Both the position numbers and the translations under genes were made by a program. From positions 3,038,001 to 3,102,000 of the forward strand of contig NZ_CP073697.1 in assembly GCF_025264665.1 (NCBI RefSeq): a DNA stretch of 64,000 bases. Direction: 5' to 3'. Position 1 is the first letter of the stretch. Each line of letters starts with the position of its first letter. A model generated the notes under the pieces. That model had not been told where the DNA came from and did no database searches. It saw only the letters and a list, made by a program, of their open reading frames with translations. Of this stretch, positions 9,431 through 17,945 are shown piece by piece. Source of the stretch: Edaphobacter flagellatus. GTDB taxonomy: Bacteria > Acidobacteriota > Terriglobia > Terriglobales > Acidobacteriaceae.

Positions 9431-12400
9431 TTAGAAAGTCAGGCGGGCGGCGATCTGCATTTGTCTAGGAGCGCCTGCCGACGAAATTACTCCGTAAAGA
9501 GAATTGCCGATAGTGCTTCCAGGAGCATTGAACTGTGGATGATTCAGAAGATTAAATCCTTCAAGCCGTAGGTTGAGATTCCCTTCATGAAGTATCGGAA
9601 GGGGGAAGTTCCTCTGCAGGCTGAGATTCAACTGATTACGGCCTGGAGCACGCAGGATATTTCGTCCTGCATTGCCAAATGTATATTGGGCAGTATTGAT
9701 ATAGCAGGCGGTGTTGAACCATTGTTGTCTGGTGCCAGGTCCGCCAATATTTCCATTGCATATCTGTGTAGGACGGGTAATCGTTCCTGCATTGGCTGCG
9801 TCATAGCTCATTGTTGGCGTGAAAGGGAGTCCAGTCTGATATTGATAGACAGGCGATATAGCCCATCCACCAATAATTGCTGAAGCTACCTCGCTTCGAT
9901 TCAGGAACATTTTCCCTTTGCCAAAGGGCAGCTCCGCGATTCCCGTAAGAACGTAACGGAATCGAACGTCGTTATCGCCAGAGGCATAATTGGCGCGGAC
10001 GTTGTAGTTATCTTGTATTGTGTCGCCTCCGCCGCATGTATCGCACAGATCAAGCGCTGGGTTCTGCAAATCAAACGCATGACCATAGGTAAAGGCATTC
10101 AGAAAGGAATAGCCATGGTCGAATCGCTTTTCAAACTTTGCTGAAAGACCTTCATACTGACTCGAATTCCAGTTCCCGATCGTCTTCACGGGAGTGATGG
10201 TGTAAGTTGCCAAGGGCCTTCTGGAATTGACTGTCGTAGCGTTCAGAATTGTGGGCTGATTGCCTTGTCCGAGCCCTAGCAGCTGCGATCCGTGATTGCC
10301 CACATAATTAACTTCGATCAATACGCCCCAGGGAAGCTGTTTCTGAACGCTAAGGCTCCACTGTTGAACGTATGCAGTCTGGAAGTGTTCACGCCAACTC
10401 ACCAGCGCCGCAGTTGCGCTTGGTATGAGCTTGTAGGACGAGACCGGGATAGGCGAGGGTCGTGGGATCGACGCCGACGACGAGAGAACAAACCCAGTTG
10501 CCGGATTCAGCTGATCGCTGGAAATCGTCGTTGAGCCATAGCCAAAGAACGGAGGATTGCTGGTCATACGGTTTGTTACACCAGTGCCCTCATCCTGCGC
10601 ATAGAAAATACCATACGAACCGCGTACCGTCATGTCTTTCGCTCCGGGGATTCTGTAGGCGAAGCCAAGACGGGGCGCAATATTGTTGCGATCTGGATAA
10701 ATTAATCCTCGAGGAAGGCGTGAGTCGCCTGAGAAGACAATCTGACCGTAGAGGGGGCCTGGATCGAGGATGAAGTTCCCCATGCGATTCTGGGTTTCGA
10801 TGAAGGGGGATCCATATTCATAACGAATCCCGTAATTCACCGTAAGATTCGGAGTTACCTGCCATTGGTCGGCAACATAGATACCGTAGGCGATACCGCG
10901 TTCTTCATTTTCAGCAACGGTTCCGGTTGTTAAGGAGTTCGCATCTCCCAGTAGCAGATCGGCAATTGGGTTGCCTGAATTTGTTCGCGCTTTCGGATTC
11001 TGTGTGAAGACACCTGTGAAACCAAACGACGAGCGGCCGTTAGATGTTGCAAAGGTGCGTGGGCGAATCCAAAGAAATTCACCTCCGGCTTTGTATTGAT
11101 GCTTACCGTGTAACCAGGAAAGGTTATCCGCGAAATCAAAGACGCCGGACGTTTTGTTGAGTGGACTATTACCGCAGCATGGGCCCTGATTCCCGAGGGC
11201 TGTGATATTGGACACGTTAAAGGTAGGAGTTCCGGTCGTAACGCGAAGGTCCAGGGCCCCAGGGATGATCTCGTTTCTGGGCGATACGCCACCGGAATTG
11301 ATACCCATCGTTGCCCATGAAAAGCGGAACTCGTTCAGCAATGAGTTGGTAATGATCCTTGTATAGCCCATTCCAATTCCTTGCGATGTAACGGTAGAAA
11401 CACCCGGGTTGGATGCGGGGCTTGGTAGGGCAGCCTCATTCGCGGTAGCGGAATTCGTCTGCGCATAACGCACGAAAACGGAGTCCTTCTGTGAAAGCTG
11501 AACGTCGCCGCGAGCAATTCCATTCTTGCTATCGATACGATCTGGCGCGTTGCGGCTATAGGCATTTGGGCCGAGGGAGGGATTATTCGGCAAGGGATAG
11601 TACTGTGTGAGTGCAGATCCGATGGAGTTCAACCGGCTCATCGGAATGATGTTGCCTGCAAATTGAGTCCGTGTTGCATTGGCTCCCGTCCCAGTTGTTG
11701 TAGATGGATCGAAAATTGGGACCACGGTGCCTGCGGTACTTAGCGATTTAGAGAAATCCCCAACTCTCTCCAATGCGGTCGGCACCGTCGCCGTTGAGGG
11801 GGATTCATCCCGCTGATGAACGCCTTCGTAAGCGGCAAAGAAAAATGCTTTGTCGTGAAGAATAGGCCCGCCGAACGAACCACCATATTGATTACGCACA
11901 AGCAAAGGTTTTGATGTTGCAAAATAGTTTTGTGCATCAAGATTGTCATTCCGAAGAAAATCATAGGCAGAACCATGAAACTGGTTCGTTCCGCTCTTCG
12001 TGATTGCGTTGACAACTCCTCCTGCAGCCGCGCCGAATTCAGCGGAGAAATTACTCGTCTGTACCGTAAACTCGCGTAACGCGTCGAGTGGTGGTCGAAC
12101 CATATCTCGGGTCTGGTTGTCGAGGCCACGTAAATAGTTAACGTTGCGTGCTCCGTCTAGCAGAAAGGCATTCTGCAAGCCGGTATTGCCATATGCGGAG
12201 AAGGTATTATCGCGGCCGGAAGAGGTGGGGATGGCGCCTGGAACATAATTAGCTGCGTCGAGATAATTGCGGCCATTCAAAGGCAGGTCCGTCACCTGCT
12301 TGCCGCTGATAACCTGCGCGATTGTCGCCGATTGGTCCTCCACAAGCGGAGCATCGCCTGTAACTGTAACGACTTGTGACGATTCGCCCAACTCCAGTAC

Positions 12401-12724
12401 CACATCAAGAGAGAGTGCGGAGCCAACGGAGACAGAGATGCCATTCCGGTCAACCGTCTTGAAGCCCACCGCCACAATATGCGTGTTGTAGCGTCCCGGC
12501 TGAAGCAGGGGGACCCGGGCAATGCCCTGATCGTTCGATTTCAGGACACGAACGACAACTCCGGTATCCGTTCCGCTGATGGTGACTTCAGCATCCTTTA
12601 TCACCGCGCCCGATGCGTCGGTGATATTGATGCTCATTTCTCCGGTAGCTGCCTGCGACAGCACGACAGATCGGGCAGAGAGTAGAAACACAATAAGAAC
12701 AAGTCCCTTATATAGACGATTCAT
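9431..12724 (-). CDS. Oar-like TonB-dependent receptor
   Basis: This complete receptor of about 1,097 residues ends in the aromatic residue (ARLTF) typical of outer-membrane barrels. A signal peptide (LYKGLVLIVFLLSARSVVLS) precedes a carboxypeptidase-regulatory-like domain (about 30-110, MSINITDASGAVIKDAEVTI). A plug follows (about 120-245, LPLNGRNYLDAANYVPGAIP, FLLDGARNVNYLRG, GGVVNAITKSGTNQFHGSAY), then a ~850-residue barrel. I take the ATG at 12724; a TTG sits one codon upstream. The sulfatase at 12808 lies 83 bases upstream on the same strand, so the two are probably cotranscribed. The imported ligand may thus be a sulfated glycan or an ester processed by the sulfatase. Confidence 0.92.
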   Translation of the reverse strand: MNRLYKGLVLIVFLLSARSVVLSQAATGEMSINITDASGAVIKDAEVTISGTDTGVVVRVLKSNDQGIARVPLLQPGRYNTHIVAVGFKTVDRNGISVSVGSALSLDVVLELGESSQVVTVTGDAPLVEDQSATIAQVISGKQVTDLPLNGRNYLDAANYVPGAIPTSSGRDNTFSAYGNTGLQNAFLLDGARNVNYLRGLDNQTRDMVRPPLDALREFTVQTSNFSAEFGAAAGGVVNAITKSGTNQFHGSAYDFLRNDNLDAQNYFATSKPLLVRNQYGGSFGGPILHDKAFFFAAYEGVHQRDESPSTATVPTALERVGDFSKSLSTAGTVVPIFDPSTTTGTGANATRTQFAGNIIPMSRLNSIGSALTQYYPLPNNPSLGPNAYSRNAPDRIDSKNGIARGDVQLSQKDSVFVRYAQTNSATANEAALPSPASNPGVSTVTSQGIGMGYTRIITNSLLNEFRFSWATMGINSGGVSPRNEIIPGALDLRVTTGTPTFNVSNITALGNQGPCCGNSPLNKTSGVFDFADNLSWLHGKHQYKAGGEFLWIRPRTFATSNGRSSFGFTGVFTQNPKARTNSGNPIADLLLGDANSLTTGTVAENEERGIAYGIYVADQWQVTPNLTVNYGIRYEYGSPFIETQNRMGNFILDPGPLYGQIVFSGDSRLPRGLIYPDRNNIAPRLGFAYRIPGAKDMTVRGSYGIFYAQDEGTGVTNRMTSNPPFFGYGSTTISSDQLNPATGFVLSSSASIPRPSPIPVSSYKLIPSATAALVSWREHFQTAYVQQWSLSVQKQLPWGVLIEVNYVGNHGSQLLGLGQGNQPTILNATTVNSRRPLATYTITPVKTIGNWNSSQYEGLSAKFEKRFDHGYSFLNAFTYGHAFDLQNPALDLCDTCGGGDTIQDNYNVRANYASGDNDVRFRYVLTGIAELPFGKGKMFLNRSEVASAIIGGWAISPVYQYQTGLPFTPTMSYDAANAGTITRPTQICNGNIGGPGTRQQWFNTACYINTAQYTFGNAGRNILRAPGRNQLNLSLQRNFPLPILHEGNLNLRLEGFNLLNHPQFNAPGSTIGNSLYGVISSAGAPRQMQIAARLTF

Positions 12725-12807
12725 CAATTTTGTGACGGCTGCGCCGCTCCTCCAAATGGTCTTGCAGATGTTGAAAGGATGGGATTGCTATCTCAAGCCC
12801 AAATGCG

Positions 12808-14397
12808 TTATGACACACCGGCAGGTGCCTTAGCTGGATGATCGATATCCATCGGATCGCCCAGTTCCTTCTGTTTCTGCTTGAGTTTTGCAATCAGTTC
12901 TCGCTTGATGCCTGCGTACGCTGGATCATCTACGAGGTCATGCATCTCCCAGGGATCTTTTTCAAGGTCGAAGACCTGGTAGCGATTAAGGTGTGCATAG
13001 AAGATCAACTTGTGCTGCTTCGTGCGGATGGAGCGCTGCAAAATGTTCAGCCATCCGAACATGGCATCATTGACAGGTTGTGGGCTCTCTGAGCGAAGCA
13101 TCGGGGCAAGCGATGGAAATTCAACATGCTCAGGAACCGTGACTCCTGCCAGATCGCATGTGGTGGCGTACATGGAGTGCTGGTAAACCATCTCGTCCAC
13201 GCGCTTGCCAGCCTTGACACTAGGGCCAGCCATGATGAGAGGCATACGCATGGAGCACTCATACTGATTCTGTTTGCCCATCAAACCGTGCTCACCCACT
13301 GCCAGGCCATGATCGGCCGTCACGATCACGTATGTGTTGTCTGCCTTGCCCGAGGCCTTCAACGCATCGAAGATGCGCCCGATCTGAGCATCCATGTGCG
13401 TGATGATGGCGTAGTACTCGCGACGATGAACCCGAACGTCATACTCAGTGCGGGGGAAAGGTGCCAGCAACTCATCGCGGGTCTTATGCTCACCCTGGTC
13501 AAAAGGGTGTTCTGGAAGAAAGTTTGGAGGAATTGCAATCTTGTCCACCGGATACATGTCGAGATACTCCTGTGGTGCCTGCCGAGGATCATGAGGAGCA
13601 TTGAAGCCGATATACATGAAGAAGGGGTTCGTCTTTTTGGGTACGACTTTAGTCAGATGATCGATTGCAGCATCCGCATACAATTCGCTCGAGTGTTGAA
13701 TGGTCTGATCGCCGCGATGATTCAACCACAACCCCTTTTTGAGCCAGTGCCCGAGGAGAGACTTGTTGGCGGGGTTCCAGTTATTTCCGGAGGCAGGTCG
13801 GTCGTACATGTCCTGTGTCGAAGGTAGGTAACCTGGAGCAACTGGCCCCATCTCGCTGAATGAGCGCTGCAGACTCACGGCATCCAGATGCCATTTCCCG
13901 GTGATATAGGTGTCGTATCCGGCTTCACGCAGAGTCTGTCCCCAGACTGGCTTGTCGGTTGCCTGATTCGAGGAGTCCTGCCGGTTAGCACGAAAGGCTG
14001 AAAGACCAGTATTCAGCATGGTCCGGCTCGCCACGCAGACTGCGCCCGTCCACGATCCCTGATGGAAACAATGGGTAAAGTGGCAGCCTGAACGGACAAG
14101 TTTGTCCAGATTTGGTGTTTTTACCTCTGGATTATTAATGGAGTTGATCGTACGGAACATCAGATCGTCCGCAATGATGAAGAGGAAGTTGGGGCGCTTC
14201 TCGGCTACAACTGATCCTAGCGACATAGCCGGACGCGATTGCACTCCAGCAAGGGCGGCGAACGATGAGGTAAGTCCAATAAATTTACGTCGATTCAAGG
14301 TTGTGCTCGTTTCTTTGCCGGAGGTAGTATCGTGCTCTTCCACGGCAGGGAGGCAAAGCCCTGTCTCTGGAAACAGTGAGAGATCAAGCGCAGACAC
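12808..14397 (-). CDS. Tat-exported type I sulfatase family protein
   Basis: The 529-residue product belongs to the alkaline phosphatase/sulfatase superfamily. Metal-binding Asp residues sit in NFLFIIADDL. The modification-site motif is C-V-A-S-R (in GAVCVASRTMLNTGL), which would give the formylglycine nucleophile. Further motifs are TGKWHLDAV and TADHGLAVGEHGLMGKQNQY. The usual motif is C-x-P-S-R; Ala replaces Pro here, a variant known in sulfatases. A twin-arginine signal (LNRRKFIGLTSSFAALAGV) lies unusually far in, at about residue 34. The true start may therefore be later, for example a TTG at 14298, and the GTG at 14397 is uncertain. It precedes the TonB receptor at 9431 and is divergent from a winged-helix regulator. 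Confidence 0.85.
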   Translation of the reverse strand: MSALDLSLFPETGLCLPAVEEHDTTSGKETSTTLNRRKFIGLTSSFAALAGVQSRPAMSLGSVVAEKRPNFLFIIADDLMFRTINSINNPEVKTPNLDKLVRSGCHFTHCFHQGSWTGAVCVASRTMLNTGLSAFRANRQDSSNQATDKPVWGQTLREAGYDTYITGKWHLDAVSLQRSFSEMGPVAPGYLPSTQDMYDRPASGNNWNPANKSLLGHWLKKGLWLNHRGDQTIQHSSELYADAAIDHLTKVVPKKTNPFFMYIGFNAPHDPRQAPQEYLDMYPVDKIAIPPNFLPEHPFDQGEHKTRDELLAPFPRTEYDVRVHRREYYAIITHMDAQIGRIFDALKASGKADNTYVIVTADHGLAVGEHGLMGKQNQYECSMRMPLIMAGPSVKAGKRVDEMVYQHSMYATTCDLAGVTVPEHVEFPSLAPMLRSESPQPVNDAMFGWLNILQRSIRTKQHKLIFYAHLNRYQVFDLEKDPWEMHDLVDDPAYAGIKRELIAKLKQKQKELGDPMDIDHPAKAPAGVS

Positions 14398-14469
14398 GCC
14401 TGACGCACATTGTCGAAGCAGAAGAAAATGTAAGGATTAGGGTCTACAGATGTAACGGGAAGCGAGGGG

Positions 14470-14494
14470 TTTCACGGTGTATGACACGGTGAAA
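14470..14494. promoter_or_regulatory. 25-base palindromic candidate operator between sulfatase and regulator
   Basis: Arms TTTCACGGTGT (14470-14480) and ACACGGTGAAA (14484-14494) form an inverted repeat with one mismatched pair around a 3-base centre. It lies 73 bases upstream of the sulfatase GTG and 114 bases upstream of the regulator ATG. That is where a regulator controlling both directions would bind. It is the only palindrome of this quality in the 211-base divergent region. Confidence 0.55.
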
Positions 14495-14608
14495 TTCGCT
14501 GATGGGAGAGGGGTTAACATCTTAAAATCAGATTAGCGACGTCAGCCGGTTTTGTCCATTCTCTACAGAAATCTCAAGAGTGATGAAACCATAAATGAAG
14601 GAAGCACG

Positions 14609-15940
14609 ATGGAAATCAAGCCCGTAATGGAAAGCCCGGGTTCTGCAGAACCCGAGGAGCTTCGCAATCTGCTAAAGCACATTATCGGCAGTCGGACCTT
14701 CAATAAATCTCCCCGATTGTGTTCGTTGCTTGAGTTCATTACCGAAAATTCGCTCTCGGGTAATCTGGAAAATCTCACGGAGCAACAGATCGGTATTCAG
14801 GTATTCAAGCGCTCGCCGGGATATAACTCCGGTGAAGATACGATCGTTCGCGGAACGGCTCGGCTCCTCCGCCAAAGATTGGAACAGTACTATCAGGACG
14901 AGGGCCGAAACGATTCCTTCCGCATAACGATACCTAAAGGCGGCTATGTCGCTCATTTTGAGGCGAATACAGAGGCTTATCAAAACCGGATCATGGGTCA
15001 GTTGGATACCGTTTCTGCCCCAGATCCTGGTTCAGCCCATTCTATAGAGAGCGAAAGGACGGGCTGGCCCACGTCTGCCCGGATTCTTGTCAGCTTATGT
15101 TGCGCTTTGGCGATCCTCTCGCCGCTCGGCATTTATTTTTGGATGCAATCACCTCAACCTGCCTTACCCGCAAAAGGGCCGCAACCTCTTTGGCACGCGC
15201 TTTTCATGGCAGATAGAAAAACGATTATTGTGCCTGGCGATGCCAGCCTCGATGCATACATTGCATGGGAGCAGCGGAGTGTCTCTCTGGAAGACTATGC
15301 CAACCAGAATTATCAGCACAATGTAACCAACAGCCGGCCGCCTTCAAAGCGGGATGTCCCCCTCAGCATTCGCTCCGTGACGCCAATGGCAGACCTTCGT
15401 CTTGTGTCCGAGTTGGTGCGCGTTCCCGAGCGCATGGGCATGCCTGCCCTGGAGCGCAATATGGAGATCCGCTATGCCCGTGACATAGCCATTGCCGATA
15501 CGCATGACAACAATCTCATCCTCATTGGGTCCGAGACCTTCAATCCGTGGGTTACCCTCTATCAACCTCAGATGGATTTTGTCGCTCACTGGGATTTCGT
15601 AAACGACATATACGTCATCGACAATAAGGCGCCCAAAAAGGGAGAGCAGGAGCATTATTACTACGATCGCCGCAAGAGCGATGCTCAGAATGCGTTTACC
15701 CATGTCGCTTTTGTCGAGAACTCACAAGGCCAGGGCAATGTTCTGGTGGTTGAAGGAACGACGATGGGTACTACCTACGGGGCCGTAAATTTTTTCAACC
15801 AGGAACAGTTATGGAAGCCGGTCATTGATGCTGCAACCGGCCCAGCTGGGCATATCCGCAACTTTGAAGTTCTCCTAAGTGGAGGATTCGTACATGGTGG
15901 CGTCAGCAACACACGCATTATTGCAATCCATATCCATTAG
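14609..15940 (+). CDS. Membrane-anchored winged-helix transcriptional regulator (paralogue of the one at 2474)
   Basis: I start at the ATG at 14609 because GAAGGA lies 7 bases upstream; an in-frame TTG at 14552 would add 19 residues. The 443-residue protein has the same architecture as the regulator at 2474. A winged-helix-like domain spans about residues 18-118 (SRTFNKSPRLCSLLEFITEN, DTIVRGTARLLRQRLEQYY, ITIPKGGYVAHF), one transmembrane helix about 157-178, and a periplasmic domain follows (TIIVPGDASLDA, NNLILIGSETFNPW, VLVVEGTTMGTTYG). It probably senses a ligand outside the inner membrane and controls the divergent sulfatase/TonB operon through the palindrome at 14470-14494. The sensor domain is not one I recognise. 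Confidence 0.75.
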   Translation: MEIKPVMESPGSAEPEELRNLLKHIIGSRTFNKSPRLCSLLEFITENSLSGNLENLTEQQIGIQVFKRSPGYNSGEDTIVRGTARLLRQRLEQYYQDEGRNDSFRITIPKGGYVAHFEANTEAYQNRIMGQLDTVSAPDPGSAHSIESERTGWPTSARILVSLCCALAILSPLGIYFWMQSPQPALPAKGPQPLWHALFMADRKTIIVPGDASLDAYIAWEQRSVSLEDYANQNYQHNVTNSRPPSKRDVPLSIRSVTPMADLRLVSELVRVPERMGMPALERNMEIRYARDIAIADTHDNNLILIGSETFNPWVTLYQPQMDFVAHWDFVNDIYVIDNKAPKKGEQEHYYYDRRKSDAQNAFTHVAFVENSQGQGNVLVVEGTTMGTTYGAVNFFNQEQLWKPVIDAATGPAGHIRNFEVLLSGGFVHGGVSNTRIIAIHIH

Positions 15941-16153
15941 CTTTGCAGAATAAAACTCCCCCATCAGTCGCTCTCCTCTCCCGCGGCCTAAAGATATGCT
16001 TGCCGTCTAGGACAATTGCTCCATGACAGGACGATGAAACAATACTGAAAATACTTCTACGTGTATGAAATTGTTATAGACATCCGTCTTTGCTGATAAC
16101 GATGCTTTGCATGATGCGGGTTATCTTTCGAGGATGAAGAATAGATCTCGCCT

Positions 16154-16951
16154 ATGAAGCCGGTATATCTCACAGCACTACTCATAACATGCCTCTCCTT
16201 GAAGGCGTTACATGCCCAGCAAAAGGGTGCGGCCTCCGGTCAGCAACTCTTTGCGACGAACTGCTCCGCTTGCCATGGTGCGGATGGTCGTGGAGGCGAA
16301 CGCGCACCGAATATTGCTACAACCCGGCGCGTCGTGGCATTGACCGATAACGACCTTGAATCAACCGTCAAAAACGGTTTGCCAAGTGTCGGTATGCCCT
16401 CTTTTGGTTTTCTCGGGGCAGAAAAAATATCCAATGTGGTTGCTTATCTTCGCGTACTGCAAGGTAAGAACATCGTCGTTTCCGTACCAGGCGATGCAGC
16501 AGCAGGTCGTACTCTCTTCTACGGCAAGGCCGATTGTGCCAAGTGCCACATGATGCATGGTGAGGGTGGCTTTCTGGCATCAGACCTTTCGACCTATGGC
16601 AGCAATGTCAAGCCGGAACAGGCGCGCCACGCCATCGTCGATCCAGGCAGTAGCCTAGAACCGACTGCAAAGGCCATCGAGCTTGAGACTCGCACCGGTC
16701 AACATATCTCAGGCAGCCTGCGTCAGGAAGACAACTTCAATATTGCGATCCAGACCCCTGATGGCCGCTTCCATCTCTACAAAAAAGCGGAGCTGGCACG
16801 AATACTGCACACCTCAACTCCCATCATGCCTGTGGACTACGGCGCGAAGCTCACGCAGAAAGAATTAGACGATATCGTAAGCTACCTCATTACAACGGCA
16901 TCCCCTTCTGCACAGCATGCAAGAAGAAGGAGCAGTGATGCTGATGAGTAA
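16154..16951 (+). CDS. Periplasmic di-haem cytochrome c
   Basis: This 265-residue secreted protein has a signal peptide (LTALLITCLSLKALHA) and two haem c attachment motifs. CSACH is at about residue 36, with the usual downstream GADGRGG. CAKCH is at about residue 132, followed by MMHGEGG. It heads an operon with an SMP-30-like protein and a PQQ dehydrogenase, so its likely role is to accept electrons from the quinoprotein and pass them to the respiratory chain. The coding end overlaps the next gene by 14 bases. The second domain resembles the c-type module found at the C-terminus of membrane glucose/sorbosone dehydrogenases. Confidence 0.85.
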   Translation: MKPVYLTALLITCLSLKALHAQQKGAASGQQLFATNCSACHGADGRGGERAPNIATTRRVVALTDNDLESTVKNGLPSVGMPSFGFLGAEKISNVVAYLRVLQGKNIVVSVPGDAAAGRTLFYGKADCAKCHMMHGEGGFLASDLSTYGSNVKPEQARHAIVDPGSSLEPTAKAIELETRTGQHISGSLRQEDNFNIAIQTPDGRFHLYKKAELARILHTSTPIMPVDYGAKLTQKELDDIVSYLITTASPSAQHARRRSSDADE

Positions 16952-17945
16952 GCAATGCCTCCTGAAGATCTCGTTGCTTCTCATCTCTCTTGCTCCAGCG
17001 GTAGTTGCCCAGACCGCCAGGCCACCCCGCGCCTTTGAGCTGCAGGCACTGGATCCGGCATTCTGGAACCTGATCGATCCCAACGCAAAGCTTGAGACGA
17101 TGGGAAGCGGCTTCGGCTTTACAGAAGGCCCTGTCTGGGACCCCGCAGACTTTCTCTACGTCAGCGACGAGGAGAAGAACGCAATCTATCGTCTCTTTCC
17201 CGATGGCCGTAACGAACAGCTGATTGCACTCGGTGATCCTGATGGCAGCACTTATGACAAGCGGCATCAACTCATCGACTGTGCCAGTGTACTGCGCGCT
17301 ATCATTCGCATATCGAAAGACGGTACATATACAGTTCTCGCGGACAGGTTTGAAGGCAACCGCTTCAATAGTCCCAACGATGTTACTTTAGGGCCCGACG
17401 GCTCGATCTATTTCACTGATCCCACGCTCGATCTCGTTGCAGGAGAAAAACAGGAGATTCCATTTCAGGGAGTCTACCGACTCGATGCTGCTGGAAAAGT
17501 CTCGCTGCTCACGCGCGATCTGCAGCAACCAAACGGATTAGCATTCTCTCCTGATGGACGTTACCTCTTCATTGATGATTCCAAGACGCGTAAGATACAC
17601 AGGTACGCCTTTCATCCCAACGGCACTATCTCCGACGGCGTTTTATTCGCCGACGAAAATGTCGAAGGCTCGCGTGCCGTTCCCGATGGCATGAAGTTCG
17701 ACACCAAAGGCAATCTTTATGTGACCGGGCCGAAAGGCATCTGGGTGTGGAGCCAGAATGGCAAGCACCTCGGTACGATTGTTCTTCCCGAGCAGCCAGC
17801 GAATCTGACGTGGGGAGCCCGTGATTATTCCACACTCTTCATAACTGCAGGCCACTTCGTCTATACGCTGAATACGCAAGTTCGAGGTTTTCTCTCTTAT
17901 CCCATCGCAGCACAAGCATCCTCTGTGAGGAGCACAACCAAGTGA
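16938..17945 (+). CDS. Secreted SMP-30/gluconolactonase-like protein
   Basis: The protein is a six-bladed propeller of the SMP-30/gluconolactonase/LRE family (about 335 residues). Recognisable blades include GFTEGPVWDPADFLYVSD, FNSPNDVTLGPDGSIYFTDP, QPNGLAFSPDGRYLFIDD and VPDGMKFDTKGNLYVTGP. The conserved Glu, Asn and Asp metal ligands sit in EGPVW, NSPNDV and PDGMKFD. I choose the ATG at 16938, 5 bases after AAGGAG; another ATG at 16944 is possible. A signal peptide ending VVAQTA follows. Lying between a cytochrome c and a PQQ dehydrogenase, it probably hydrolyses the lactone made by sugar oxidation in the periplasm. Confidence 0.85.
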   Translation: MLMSKQCLLKISLLLISLAPAVVAQTARPPRAFELQALDPAFWNLIDPNAKLETMGSGFGFTEGPVWDPADFLYVSDEEKNAIYRLFPDGRNEQLIALGDPDGSTYDKRHQLIDCASVLRAIIRISKDGTYTVLADRFEGNRFNSPNDVTLGPDGSIYFTDPTLDLVAGEKQEIPFQGVYRLDAAGKVSLLTRDLQQPNGLAFSPDGRYLFIDDSKTRKIHRYAFHPNGTISDGVLFADENVEGSRAVPDGMKFDTKGNLYVTGPKGIWVWSQNGKHLGTIVLPEQPANLTWGARDYSTLFITAGHFVYTLNTQVRGFLSYPIAAQASSVRSTTK

